Shown here: piece after piece, positions 54,908 to 64,000 of the stretch
How the letters are laid out: the number at the start of each line of letters is the position of its first letter
How positions within the stretch are numbered: position 1 is the first letter of the stretch
Translations under genes and position numbers: made by a program
Notes under the pieces: generated by a model
Database searches by the model: none
Seen by the model: only the letters and a program-made list of their open reading frames with translations
Told to the model about the DNA's origin: nothing
DNA from: Vibrio hyugaensis
GTDB taxonomy: Bacteria > Pseudomonadota > Gammaproteobacteria > Enterobacterales > Vibrionaceae
Length of the DNA stretch: 64,000 bases
Direction of reading: 5' to 3'
Assembly (NCBI RefSeq): GCF_002906655.1
Contig: NZ_CP025794.1
Location: 310,001-374,000 of the forward strand

Positions 54908-57900
54908 ATGGATCGTACAGCCTTAGTTTCACTTGGCGGGCAATTAGTTGTAATAGGTTTGGATGGGCAATTGAGAACACTTGCCGAAAACGAACAGCCG
55001 TCACCTGGTGAGTTGATTGTTTCTAGAGCTGAAGCTGAGTCAGAAAGGCTTCAGGTATTAGTTGCAAAGCCAGAAGGGGAGCAAGACGTTTCTGACGATG
55101 TTGCTCAAATTATTGACGCTCTTCAAGACGGTCAAGACCCGACGTTATTGGCTGAAGAGTTTGCTCCTGCTGCTGGGCAAAGCAATGGCTCTAGTTTACA
55201 AACCAGTGGTACGGTAGAACGTACTGCGGCTGAGCTGCTAGCGGACACAGATTTTGAAACCACCGGATTGGCTGCGTTAGGCTTCTCTGAAACGCAAAAC
55301 CTGTCTTTAGCTGAGCTCTACCTTAATAATATCCGTCCTGATGTAACCTTACCTGCAGTCACGCCAGTGGCTCCTGTCGCGGAAGACGACAACATTCAAA
55401 CCGACGAAGATGTTCCCGCAACTATTGATGTACTGGCTAATGATACTGACCAGGATAGTGATAGCTTAACGATTGAATCTGCCACCGTGCCTGAAGATCA
55501 AGGTACGGTCGAAGTCGTTGATGGTGAACTCATTTTTACCCCTGCTAAAGATTTTAATGGTGATGCTACGGTCACTTATGTCGTTACGGATGGGGAAATG
55601 ACGGATGAAGCGTCTGTTACGATTACAGTTAACCCTGTCAATGATACTCCAATAGCCGTGGATGACTTTGCGACTACTGATGAAGACACTGCCGTCACCA
55701 TAGACGTTCTTGCGAACGACAGCGATCCAGATGACAACCAACTGACAATTACAAACGCGTCTGTGCCAGCCGAGCAAGGTTCGGTTGAGATCGTAGATGG
55801 TAAGCTTGTGTTTACTCCTGCTGAAAACTTCAATGGTGACGCGACTATCAGTTACACCGTGTCAGACGGTGAGTTAACTGATAATGCGGAGGTTTCGGTA
55901 ACGGTAAATCCAATCAACGATGCGCCCAAAACAGAAAACACCATTGCTGACCAAGTTCTACAAGAAGATTTTGCTGAATACACAATCAACTTAAATGACG
56001 CGTTCAGTGATGTTGATAATGCAGATAGCGATCTGACGTTTAGCGCTTCTGGGAGCAGCAATATCCAAGTGTCGATTGTTGATGGTATCGCGACCATCAC
56101 ACCAACGGCGGATTGGAATGGTTCAGAGGTACTCACGTTTACCGCGAACGATCCGAGTGGTTTAGAAGTCAGCCAGACGGTTGATTTCACAGTTACTGCC
56201 GTTGCAGACATTGTGTCAGATAAAGCTGATATTGTTGAAGATACCGCGACAACATTGAACGTTCTGCAAAATGATGACTTTGAAGGTCAATCACCAGTTG
56301 TCACAGTAGAAGCGGGCAATGAGCCTGCGAATGGCAGTGTGACCGTTAATCAAAACGGCACGATTACTTATACGCCGAATACGGATTACAACGGTCCAGA
56401 TGAGTTTACCTACACAGTTACTTCTGGCGGTGTGACTGAAACCACAACTGTCACGCTAAACGTTACACCTGTTAACGACAAGCCAGTGGTGGAAAACACC
56501 ATTGCTGACCAAGTTCTACCGGAAGATTTTACTGAATACACCATTAACTTAAATGACGCATTTAGCGATGTCGACAACGCAGACAGCGAATTGACGTTTG
56601 CCGTTTCTGGTAACAGCAATATTCAAGTTTCGATTGTTGATGGCATCGCAACCATCACTCCAACAGCTGACTGGAATGGTTCAGAAGAGTTGACGTTTAC
56701 CGCGACAGACCCAAGTGGTGAAACAGTAAGCCAAGTTGTCGACTTCACAGTTATAGCTGTGGCAGATATTGTGTCTGACAGCGCGAATATTGTTGAAGAC
56801 ACACCAACAGTTTTGGATGTGTTGGACAACGATAGCTTTGAAGGTCTATCACCAGTTGTATCAGTCGAGACAGGCAATGGCCCAGCAAATGGCAGTGTGG
56901 TTGTTAACGATGACGGAACAATCACTTACACACCAGACCAAGATTACAACGGTGCTGACGAGTTCACTTACACAGTAACCTCTGGTGGTGTGACTGAAAC
57001 GACAACAGTCACTCTGAACGTAACGCCAGCCAACGACAAGCCAGTGGTGGAAAATACCATTGCAGCCCAAGTTCTACCGGAAGATTTTGCTGAATACACC
57101 ATCAACTTGAATGACGCATTCAGCGATGTTGATAACGCAGACAGCGAGCTGACGTTCAGTGTTTCGGGTAACAGCAATATTCAAGTATCGATTGTCGATG
57201 GTATTGCGACGATTACACCAACAGCAGACTGGAACGGTTCTGAAGAGTTAACGTTTACCGCGACAGATCCTGATGGTGAAAGCGTTAGCCAGACTGTTGA
57301 TTTCACGGTTAACGCCGTTGCCGATATTGTCGTTGACAGTACAGACATCGTTGAAGATACGCCAACCGTTTTGAACGTGTTGGGCAACGACAGCTTCGAA
57401 GGCCAATCACCAGTTGTATCAGTCGAGACAGGCAATGGTCCAGCAAATGGCAGTGTGGTTGTTAACGCTGATGGCACCATTACTTACACGCCTAATCAAG
57501 ATTACAACGGTTTAGACGAGTTCACTTACACTGTCACTTCTGGCGGTGTGACTGAAACCACAACTGTCACGCTAAACGTTACACCTGTTAACGACAAGCC
57601 AGTGGTGGAAAACACCATTGCTGACCAAGTTTTACCAGAAGATTTTGCTGAATACACCATTAACTTGAATGATGCATTTAGCGATGTTGATAACGCAGAC
57701 AGCGAGCTGACGTTTAGCGCTTCTGGTAACAGCAATATCCAAGTTTCGATTGTCGATGGTATCGCAACCATTACACCAACAGCAGACTGGAATGGTTCTG
57801 AAGAGCTAACGTTTACCGCGACAGATCCAGACGGAGAAACAGTAAGCCAGACGGTTGACTTCACGGTTAACGCCGTTGCCGATATCGTTTCGGATAGCGC

Positions 57901-60900
57901 GAATATTGTTGAAGACACACCAACAATTTTGGATGTGTTGGGCAACGACAGCTTTGAAGGTCAATCACCAGTTGTATCAGTCGAATCTGGAAATGGTCCT
58001 GCAAATGGCAGCGTAGTTGTGAATAACGACGGCACGATTACTTACACGCCGAACCAAGATTACAACGGGCCAGATGAGTTCACCTACACGGTAACCTCTG
58101 GCGGTGTCACTGAAACTACAACAGTATCTCTAAACGTAACACCTGTTAACGACAAGCCACTTAACGAAGACTTTGATCATAGCGCTGATGAACTTATTAC
58201 TAACGTAATTTTTGATACCGATGATAAGCCTTTGAACCAAGGTTCAGAAAGCGATCATATTTCTGACGTTGAGGATGACTTAAATGGTGATGATCTTCAG
58301 ATCCGAATAACAGAGCTACCTACATCTGGCACCTTGTATTTCACAGATGAAAATGGCGATCTTCAAGAAATTACGTCGGCCGATGGCTCGTTGTACAACA
58401 AAGACAGCATCTACTATGAAGCGGATAATGTTGGGTTCTTGCTTGGTATTAAAGACAGACCTAATTCTCCAAATGGAGAAGAGTCAACGACGGATTTCTA
58501 CAACTGGGGTTTAAGTGCAGACGGTGGGGAGTCACACAGTCGAACCGAATATCTAGTAAATGGAGCGTCTATTGATATCTCCTCTGATAGTGGTGTGCTA
58601 GCTCAATACAATCGAGAAGTTTCACATATTGGCCATGGTATTGCTGATAACGATGGCCAAGGCATTCAGCGCGGCGAAACCATCAGCATTGATTTGTCTG
58701 AGAACCCTGTCGGCAGCGTGAATCTTGGTCTGGATGGTCTAGGAGGTTTGTTTGAGCACGGCGACAACAATGCTGCTCTTATCACGGTGACATACCTTGA
58801 TGCTAACGGCACAGAGCAAACTCAAGTTATTGAGTTCTTGAAGCCAGAAGGCAACAACATGCTATTCCAGGAGACCAGTATTGGCTTCGGTAAGGATTAC
58901 CCTCTACCTGAAGGGGCGGTAATTACTCAATTAGACTTCTCGACAAAAACATCTGGGAATTGGGAGTTGCGTTATGTAGAGGGCTTCCCACCTGAAGATA
59001 GTTTTGATTACGTTGTAGTTGATTCTGGTAACGCTGAAAGTGACCCTGCAACGGTTACAATTGCCAATCAGGTTCTAGACGGCAACGTGTCGGAAAACGG
59101 TCCGGATCTATCTTTAACAGGGAACACTGTTACAGAAGGAGAAGACGTTACGTTTTCTGTGGTACTGGATGAGGCGACAGAAACGGCGGTTAAGTATCCA
59201 ATAACTACATTGGCTCCAGGCTCATCGGCAGATGACTCGGACGTCAACCTTTCTAATGCAACCTACACGAATGGTGTTGTTTTTGCAGGGGGCTACCTGA
59301 TTGTTCCTGCCGGTGTTAGTAGCTTCGAAATCATTGTGCCGACGATTGATGATCTTGTTGTTGAAAATGACGAGACGATGAAAGTTGAAATCGGTAGCGA
59401 GTCGGGCTCATCAACAATCGTAGACAATGATAGTACGTCACTTTCAGTGAGTAATGCTGGCGACGTGAGTGAAGGTTCTGACGCAGTATTCACGGTGTCG
59501 CTGTCTAACGAAGTTCAAAGTCCTGTTGTCGTCAATCTAAGTCCGAAGACAGATGGCAACTACACCGCTGAAGATGAAGATCTTGGTAACATGACGGTGA
59601 CGTATATTGATGGAGAAGGCCAAGAGCAGACTCTGGATGTTAGTCCAGGTGGAGACGTTACTATTCCTGCCGGAGTTACTGATATCACGGTAACAATAAC
59701 AACGACACAAGACGATGTTTACGAAGGTGCAGAGTCTTTTGGCTTGGTTGTGACTGAATCTGGCGGTATTACCTCAAACGGCGTGGCGAGTGGTGAGGCA
59801 GTGATAAAGGATGATGGCTCAGCTGTCGGTCCAACAACGCCTGATAACGATAAGCCGCTGCTATCTATCAGCGGTGGTGGTGATATTAATGAAGGAGAAG
59901 AAGCAATATTTGTTGTTTCTTTGTCTAATCAAACAGAGTCACCAGTCGTTATCAATTTGGCCACGAGCACGAGTGGCGCATATACAGCAGAAAACTCTGA
60001 CATTAAAGATTTTGTCGTAACCTACAAAGACAGTGAAGGAGAAACGAAATCACTAACCGTTTCAGAAGATGGTAATGTCACTATTCCTGCAGGTATTACT
60101 GCAATCGAAGTATCTGTTCCTACAACTCAGGATGATGTTTACGAAGGCTCTGAGAGCTTTGGTTTAGTCGCGACGGAGTCTGCTGGCATCACTTCAAATG
60201 GTTCTGCCGTTGGTCAAGCGAACATAAAAGATGACGGCTCTGTTGTGGGGCCGACAACACCAGACAACGACAAGCCTACGCTAACCGTAGATGGTGGCGG
60301 GAATGTCGATGAAGGTGAAAATGCAGTCTTTACGGTTTCGTTATCAAGTCAAACTGAAAGTGCTGTTGTTGTTAACCTATCGGTAGAGACGGACGGAAAC
60401 TATTCAGCAGAGGATAATGACCTTGGCGATTTAGTTGTGACTTATGTAGACACTAATGGCCAAACACAATCATTGAATGTTGATGGAAATGGGAATGTAA
60501 CAATACCTGCGGGAATCCAGGATATCACGGTTACTGTGCCGACTAACGAAGATCATATCTACGAGGGCAATGAAACGTTTGGCCTCACTGTGACAGAAAG
60601 TAGTGGGGTGACAACTAATGGTCAAGCGACTGGCCAAGCAACAATTTTAGACGCAGAAAGTGCACCAAAAGTAAGTATTGTCGCCGACCAAGATAGCGTA
60701 AACGAAGGTCAAACCGCGGGCTTTACTGTGAGCTTGGACCAAGTCACTGATGAGAAAGTAACGGTTGAGTTCGAATACTCTGGCACTGCTCAAGATGGCT
60801 CTGACTTTACTGGTGTTGCAAGCATTGAAGTACCGGCAGGCCAGTCTTCTGTTGACCTAGACATCACTACGCTTACTGATGGCACTTACGAAGGTGCAGA

Positions 60901-63900
60901 GTCATTTACTGTCACCATTAAAGATGTGGAAGGTGCAGACGCAACCGCTTCTACAAACAACAGTGCGAGCGTGACTATCAATGACGCTCAGCAAGCACCG
61001 AAAGTCAGCATTGTTGCTGACACAGGCTCTACCTCTGAAGGTGGTGATGCGAACTTTACTGTAAGTATCGACCAGAAAGCGGATGAGGATGTCGTGGTGA
61101 CATTCACGATTGGTGGTGACGTTGATAGTGATGATTACACCGCGCCAAACACTTACACCGTGACTATTCCTGCAGGCCAAACTTCAGTAGCCCTTGATAT
61201 TGAGACGTTGGATGACGGTATCTATGAAGGCGCTGAAGATCTGACAGTGACGCTAACTGAAACGAGTGGTGCAGACTCTTCGTTGAATACGGCTTCTAAA
61301 GAGGCATCTGTTTCTATCGCAGACGCTCAGCACGCGCCGGAGTTTATTTCTGATGGTGATCTTCCTGGTGATGCAGTAAACAATGATATTTATGACTTTG
61401 GCACCGTAAATGAAAACAGTGTTAGTGGCACTGTTGTGGGTACGCTTGTTGCTGAAGATCTAGATAACGATGAACTTACTTACAGCTTTGCTGATGGAAC
61501 AACAACGAACGGTCTATTTAATATCGACCCATCGACGGGTGAGGTTTCACTCAACAAGACTATTGATGATGTTGATTTAGGCGACTATACACTGCAGGTG
61601 AAGGTTGCCGATGGTACGGGTGGCGTAGACACTGCAGAGGTTAATGTTTCACTTGTAAACGTTAATGATGCACCAGAAGCTTCGCCTTCGTCAGTCACCA
61701 CTCTAGAAGATTCCCAAGTTACTCTGGATTGGGCATCATTTGGTGTCACGGATGCTGACTCAGAAACATCGACGCTGTCTGTCCAAATTACATCGCTTCC
61801 TAGCGACGGTGCACTTGAGTACAAAGGTGAGCAAGGAAATTGGCAGGCGGTTCAAACAGACCAAGTACTGAGTAAATCGCAGTTTGATGCCGATGGTGTA
61901 CGTTTCACTCCAGAGGTAAACGCATCAGGCGATGATAGCTTTACTGGTAATGGGGTTGGCAATCAAGAAGGGAGCTATGCACAAATTGGTTTTAAACCAA
62001 CGGATGGGGAAGATAAGGGCCAAGAATCTGTGTTGACGATTGATGTCACTCCAGATGCCGATGCGCCGAATTTAGCGACGGTAACGCCGGGATTGTCATT
62101 GCCTCAACAAGAATTTCATGTGACTTCTTGGAACAACATTTTGGTTGGTTCAGACAATGGGCAAGGAGTAACAGGACAAGTCTTGATTGATACGATCGAT
62201 GCTTTAGATTCAACCAATGGAAGCCAATCGACAATCACAAATGTTCAAGATTCATCATCTTATGCGACATCATCTGATGAAGCCGTATTGGTTACAGCGT
62301 TGGTCTACCTAGAAGCAGGGACTAGTTATGACTTTGTAGGCAGAGCAGATGATAGTTTAGCAATTAAGATTGGTGGAACACTTGTAGATGAAGCTCGCTG
62401 GGGTAATGGTAGCGGCGACATTAAAGGTAGCGAGTTCGTACCTTCTGTTTCAGGCTTCTACCCGATTGAGATCTACCATCATAATCAGAGTGGGCAAGGA
62501 AACTTTAATGTTGATGTGTCGATTAATGGCCAAGCACCTGTCGATTTAAGTAACAGCAATCTGTATGTCGTTAGTGACGAAAACGCACTGGACGCAACGG
62601 ATGTTCGTACCTCGGTTTTACAAGAAGCTGACGGAGTACAATTCTACGAGACTTATCAAGTTAATGAAGGGCCTCAAGATACTGCCATTCCACTATCTGA
62701 AATCCGCGCTAGTTTGAACGATACGGATGGTTCTGAATCACTGAAAGTGACTTTGGAAGGAATACCCGTTGGTGCTGTTCTTACTGATGGTAGCAGCACG
62801 ATTACTGTGGCGACGATTGATGAAGTTCTTGATGTTACTGGCTGGTCTCTGGATTCTCTAGCTATTACGCCACCATTAGGTTCACATGATGATTTCACTA
62901 TAGCTATTAAAGCGACCAGTACTGAAGTTTCAAATGGGGATACTGAAGAATCACATGCAACGATTAATGTGGTTGTCCATGAAAACTTAGCGACAAACAC
63001 TGGCAGTGATGTGGGTGTGACAAATGAAGATAATGCGCTACAGGGTAACGTATTGTTGAATGATACCGATGGCGACAACGTTTTATTAGTCGATCATATT
63101 ACCGTTAACAACACAAACTATGCCGTTGGTGAAACTGTATCATTGGATAGTGGCTCATTAGTGGTAAACCAAGATGGTAGCTACACGTTCGAACCAGTTG
63201 AGCATTGGTCTGGCGATGTTCCTTCTATTACATACACCACCAATACCGGCGCAACAGAGAGCTTAGATATTGATGTTGTCGCAGTAGCAGACGCACCAAA
63301 GGTTAAGATTTCAGTTGGTGATTTTTCCAAGACAGATGCTGTTGATTCGAATCATGGCTTGGCAACTTCAGCAACAAGCAACACAAAAGTACAGAATGCT
63401 TCTATCGCGGGCGCACTAGGTTTGGATGGCGTTGTTCAAGCCGATAACCCTGTAGCAAACGTAATGCTTGGCGACAACAATGACCTAACGGATACCGATA
63501 GTTTATTTGTTGGCACAGACTACAACGATACCTTTTATGGTGGCGGGGGTAATGATGTCTTTGTCGGTGGAGGACAAAACGATTCTTTCTATGGCGATGA
63601 TGCGTCTACTAACACAGAGCACGATGGTACCGATACGGTTTATCTCACTGGTAACTTCAGTGATTACGAGTTTACGTTCAAGAATAACCATGGTGGTGAT
63701 GTTCCATATTGGATCTTCTTGGATAAGCGCTCGATAGATTCGGTGAATGACAACACTGGGCAAGAAGACCGAGGCGATCACCTGTATGAAATCGAACGAG
63801 TTGTTTTTGCTGATAAGGTTGTTGAACTCAATCCTGACGGCACGTACCAAGTACTGCAAGATCGTTTGATTCCAGTCGATATCGATGTTGATTTAGTGGA

Positions 63901-64000
63901 TCGTGATAGTAGCGAAACATTGAGCCAAACGGTTTTGGTTGAAGGTTTACCATCAGGCGTTGAGCTGCATATCAACGGCCAAGTTCTGACACCAGAGGTT
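54908..64000 (+). CDS. Giant LapA-like type I secreted adhesin, 3' end outside window
   Basis: One frame is open from the ATG at 54908 (AGAGG 5 bases upstream) to the window end, over 3,030 codons. Approximate residue order: retention module 1-130 (MDRTALVSLGGQLVVIG) with PAAG at 87-90, a LapG-type cleavage site; two 92-residue tandem-95/cadherin-like repeats (158-340); four 186-residue repeats (340-1083); a unique region (1084-1500); three 140-residue repeats (1509-1918); two Calx-beta-like 111-residue repeats (1919-2140); a cadherin-like module (about 2145-2260); a PA14-like module (about 2440-2560); and an RTX-like segment GTDYNDTFYGGGGNDVFVGG near 2868. The protein is very acidic with many Asp-rich calcium-binding motifs. 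It should thread through the TolC-like pore and stay attached until LapG cuts it. The C-terminal secretion signal is outside the window. Confidence 0.92.
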   Translation, partial: MDRTALVSLGGQLVVIGLDGQLRTLAENEQPSPGELIVSRAEAESERLQVLVAKPEGEQDVSDDVAQIIDALQDGQDPTLLAEEFAPAAGQSNGSSLQTSGTVERTAAELLADTDFETTGLAALGFSETQNLSLAELYLNNIRPDVTLPAVTPVAPVAEDDNIQTDEDVPATIDVLANDTDQDSDSLTIESATVPEDQGTVEVVDGELIFTPAKDFNGDATVTYVVTDGEMTDEASVTITVNPVNDTPIAVDDFATTDEDTAVTIDVLANDSDPDDNQLTITNASVPAEQGSVEIVDGKLVFTPAENFNGDATISYTVSDGELTDNAEVSVTVNPINDAPKTENTIADQVLQEDFAEYTINLNDAFSDVDNADSDLTFSASGSSNIQVSIVDGIATITPTADWNGSEVLTFTANDPSGLEVSQTVDFTVTAVADIVSDKADIVEDTATTLNVLQNDDFEGQSPVVTVEAGNEPANGSVTVNQNGTITYTPNTDYNGPDEFTYTVTSGGVTETTTVTLNVTPVNDKPVVENTIADQVLPEDFTEYTINLNDAFSDVDNADSELTFAVSGNSNIQVSIVDGIATITPTADWNGSEELTFTATDPSGETVSQVVDFTVIAVADIVSDSANIVEDTPTVLDVLDNDSFEGLSPVVSVETGNGPANGSVVVNDDGTITYTPDQDYNGADEFTYTVTSGGVTETTTVTLNVTPANDKPVVENTIAAQVLPEDFAEYTINLNDAFSDVDNADSELTFSVSGNSNIQVSIVDGIATITPTADWNGSEELTFTATDPDGESVSQTVDFTVNAVADIVVDSTDIVEDTPTVLNVLGNDSFEGQSPVVSVETGNGPANGSVVVNADGTITYTPNQDYNGLDEFTYTVTSGGVTETTTVTLNVTPVNDKPVVENTIADQVLPEDFAEYTINLNDAFSDVDNADSELTFSASGNSNIQVSIVDGIATITPTADWNGSEELTFTATDPDGETVSQTVDFTVNAVADIVSDSANIVEDTPTILDVLGNDSFEGQSPVVSVESGNGPANGSVVVNNDGTITYTPNQDYNGPDEFTYTVTSGGVTETTTVSLNVTPVNDKPLNEDFDHSADELITNVIFDTDDKPLNQGSESDHISDVEDDLNGDDLQIRITELPTSGTLYFTDENGDLQEITSADGSLYNKDSIYYEADNVGFLLGIKDRPNSPNGEESTTDFYNWGLSADGGESHSRTEYLVNGASIDISSDSGVLAQYNREVSHIGHGIADNDGQGIQRGETISIDLSENPVGSVNLGLDGLGGLFEHGDNNAALITVTYLDANGTEQTQVIEFLKPEGNNMLFQETSIGFGKDYPLPEGAVITQLDFSTKTSGNWELRYVEGFPPEDSFDYVVVDSGNAESDPATVTIANQVLDGNVSENGPDLSLTGNTVTEGEDVTFSVVLDEATETAVKYPITTLAPGSSADDSDVNLSNATYTNGVVFAGGYLIVPAGVSSFEIIVPTIDDLVVENDETMKVEIGSESGSSTIVDNDSTSLSVSNAGDVSEGSDAVFTVSLSNEVQSPVVVNLSPKTDGNYTAEDEDLGNMTVTYIDGEGQEQTLDVSPGGDVTIPAGVTDITVTITTTQDDVYEGAESFGLVVTESGGITSNGVASGEAVIKDDGSAVGPTTPDNDKPLLSISGGGDINEGEEAIFVVSLSNQTESPVVINLATSTSGAYTAENSDIKDFVVTYKDSEGETKSLTVSEDGNVTIPAGITAIEVSVPTTQDDVYEGSESFGLVATESAGITSNGSAVGQANIKDDGSVVGPTTPDNDKPTLTVDGGGNVDEGENAVFTVSLSSQTESAVVVNLSVETDGNYSAEDNDLGDLVVTYVDTNGQTQSLNVDGNGNVTIPAGIQDITVTVPTNEDHIYEGNETFGLTVTESSGVTTNGQATGQATILDAESAPKVSIVADQDSVNEGQTAGFTVSLDQVTDEKVTVEFEYSGTAQDGSDFTGVASIEVPAGQSSVDLDITTLTDGTYEGAESFTVTIKDVEGADATASTNNSASVTINDAQQAPKVSIVADTGSTSEGGDANFTVSIDQKADEDVVVTFTIGGDVDSDDYTAPNTYTVTIPAGQTSVALDIETLDDGIYEGAEDLTVTLTETSGADSSLNTASKEASVSIADAQHAPEFISDGDLPGDAVNNDIYDFGTVNENSVSGTVVGTLVAEDLDNDELTYSFADGTTTNGLFNIDPSTGEVSLNKTIDDVDLGDYTLQVKVADGTGGVDTAEVNVSLVNVNDAPEASPSSVTTLEDSQVTLDWASFGVTDADSETSTLSVQITSLPSDGALEYKGEQGNWQAVQTDQVLSKSQFDADGVRFTPEVNASGDDSFTGNGVGNQEGSYAQIGFKPTDGEDKGQESVLTIDVTPDADAPNLATVTPGLSLPQQEFHVTSWNNILVGSDNGQGVTGQVLIDTIDALDSTNGSQSTITNVQDSSSYATSSDEAVLVTALVYLEAGTSYDFVGRADDSLAIKIGGTLVDEARWGNGSGDIKGSEFVPSVSGFYPIEIYHHNQSGQGNFNVDVSINGQAPVDLSNSNLYVVSDENALDATDVRTSVLQEADGVQFYETYQVNEGPQDTAIPLSEIRASLNDTDGSESLKVTLEGIPVGAVLTDGSSTITVATIDEVLDVTGWSLDSLAITPPLGSHDDFTIAIKATSTEVSNGDTEESHATINVVVHENLATNTGSDVGVTNEDNALQGNVLLNDTDGDNVLLVDHITVNNTNYAVGETVSLDSGSLVVNQDGSYTFEPVEHWSGDVPSITYTTNTGATESLDIDVVAVADAPKVKISVGDFSKTDAVDSNHGLATSATSNTKVQNASIAGALGLDGVVQADNPVANVMLGDNNDLTDTDSLFVGTDYNDTFYGGGGNDVFVGGGQNDSFYGDDASTNTEHDGTDTVYLTGNFSDYEFTFKNNHGGDVPYWIFLDKRSIDSVNDNTGQEDRGDHLYEIERVVFADKVVELNPDGTYQVLQDRLIPVDIDVDLVDRDSSETLSQTVLVEGLPSGVELHINGQVLTPEV
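55166..55177 (+). other. Candidate LapG cleavage site (PAAG) in the adhesin
   Basis: Codons for Pro87-Ala88-Ala89-Gly90, in the context EEFAPAAGQSNGSS, followed by the retention-module segment SGTVERTAAELLADTDFETTGL. LapG-family periplasmic proteases cut between the two alanines of (T/A/P)AAG at this place in LapA-type adhesins. LapG and LapD are not in the window. Confidence 0.75.
55379..55930 (+). repeat. Two 276-bp tandem-95/cadherin-like coding repeats
   Basis: Units start at 55379 and 55655. Shared protein text includes TIDVLANDxD and FTPAxxFNGDATxxYxVxDGE. They are diverged at the DNA level. Confidence 0.85.
55925..58156 (+). repeat. Four tandem 558-bp coding repeats in the adhesin
   Basis: Unit starts are 55925, 56483, 57041 and 57599, exactly 558 bases (186 codons) apart. 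Each unit holds two subdomains, one with NLNDAFSDVDNADS and TADWNGSE and one with NGTITYTPNxDYNG and VTSGGVTETTTV. Units 2 to 4 are close to identical over long stretches; unit 1 differs more. Exact period and high identity point to recent duplication or gene conversion. Confidence 0.92.
59431..60660 (+). repeat. Three tandem 420-bp coding repeats in the adhesin
   Basis: Units start at 59431, 59851 and 60271 (140 codons each). Shared text: VSLSNQTESPVV, VTIPAGxTxIxV, DDVYEGxESFGL, and a PTTPDNDKP joint between units. The fold resembles Calx-beta. Confidence 0.88.
60662..61327 (+). repeat. Two 333-bp Calx-beta-like coding repeats
   Basis: Units begin APKVSIVAD at 60662 and 60995, 333 bases (111 codons) apart, with shared VPAGQSSVDLDI-type and DGxYEGAE text. 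Calx-beta domains bind calcium. Confidence 0.8.

Noticed and set aside
56410..57945. Series of minus-strand ORFs of 69-139 codons
   Set aside because: They recur with the 558-bp repeat and are shadows of the adhesin frame.
55925..58156. CRISPR array or integron-like repeats
   Set aside because: The repeats are long, in frame with a single coding sequence, and have no spacers or attC structure.

Overview
The window looks like a Vibrio chromosome, most likely from the Harveyi clade (V. alginolyticus, V. parahaemolyticus, V. campbellii and relatives). The grounds are recognised protein content: a zwf-pgl-gnd cluster, the acnD/prpF type of 2-methylcitrate operon with a GntR regulator, queE-queC, a DUF2750 protein, and Vibrio-type intergenic repeats. 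I could not run a search, so the species is an inference.

Layout. 1-2.7 kb: end of zwf, then pgl and gnd (oxidative pentose phosphate pathway). 2.7-6.3 kb: a small membrane protein, a secreted DUF1254/DUF1214 protein, a LysR regulator and a probable 45-residue protein. 6.7-9.8 kb: a large membrane HD-GYP protein with a periplasmic solute-binding-like sensor domain. 9.9-33.2 kb: a complete type VI secretion system on the minus strand. In transcription order it reads vgrG, a DUF6931-like protein, PAAR, tssA, hcp, tssB, tssC, a second tssC-like gene, tssE, tssF, tssG, tssH/clpV, a periplasmic solute-binding-like protein, an FHA protein, tssJ, tssK, tssL, tssM and a Ser/Thr kinase. Three features are unusual: clpV is frameshifted near its 3' end, TssL carries a SPOR domain, and TssM has no visible Walker A motif. 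A small gene divergent from vgrG is cut by an in-frame stop.

33.7-43.5 kb: the propionate (2-methylcitrate) operon prpR-prpB-prpC-acnD-prpF-prpE. It is preceded by four copies of an ATTGTCGACAAT-type operator and is interrupted at three gene junctions by miniature inverted-repeat elements. 43.6-49.9 kb: a GNAT acetyltransferase, a secreted trypsin-like protease with chitin-binding modules, a NUDIX domain fused to a PAP2-like membrane domain that has lost its catalytic residues, a Cof-type HAD phosphatase, and queE-queC (queuosine precursor). 49.9-64 kb: a TPR-GGDEF protein, a DUF2750 protein, and an ompA-tolC pair divergent from a giant LapA-like adhesin. The adhesin reading frame stays open to the window edge (over 3,030 codons). 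It has an N-terminal retention module with a PAAG candidate LapG cleavage site, several families of tandem repeats, a PA14-like module and an RTX-like calcium-binding stretch.

Two themes connect the genes. One is cell-surface interaction: the T6SS, the chitin-associated protease, and the type I secreted adhesin with its outer-membrane exporter. The other is cyclic-di-GMP: an HD-GYP protein, a GGDEF protein, and an adhesin of the class whose retention is normally controlled by cyclic-di-GMP through LapD/LapG, which are not in this window.
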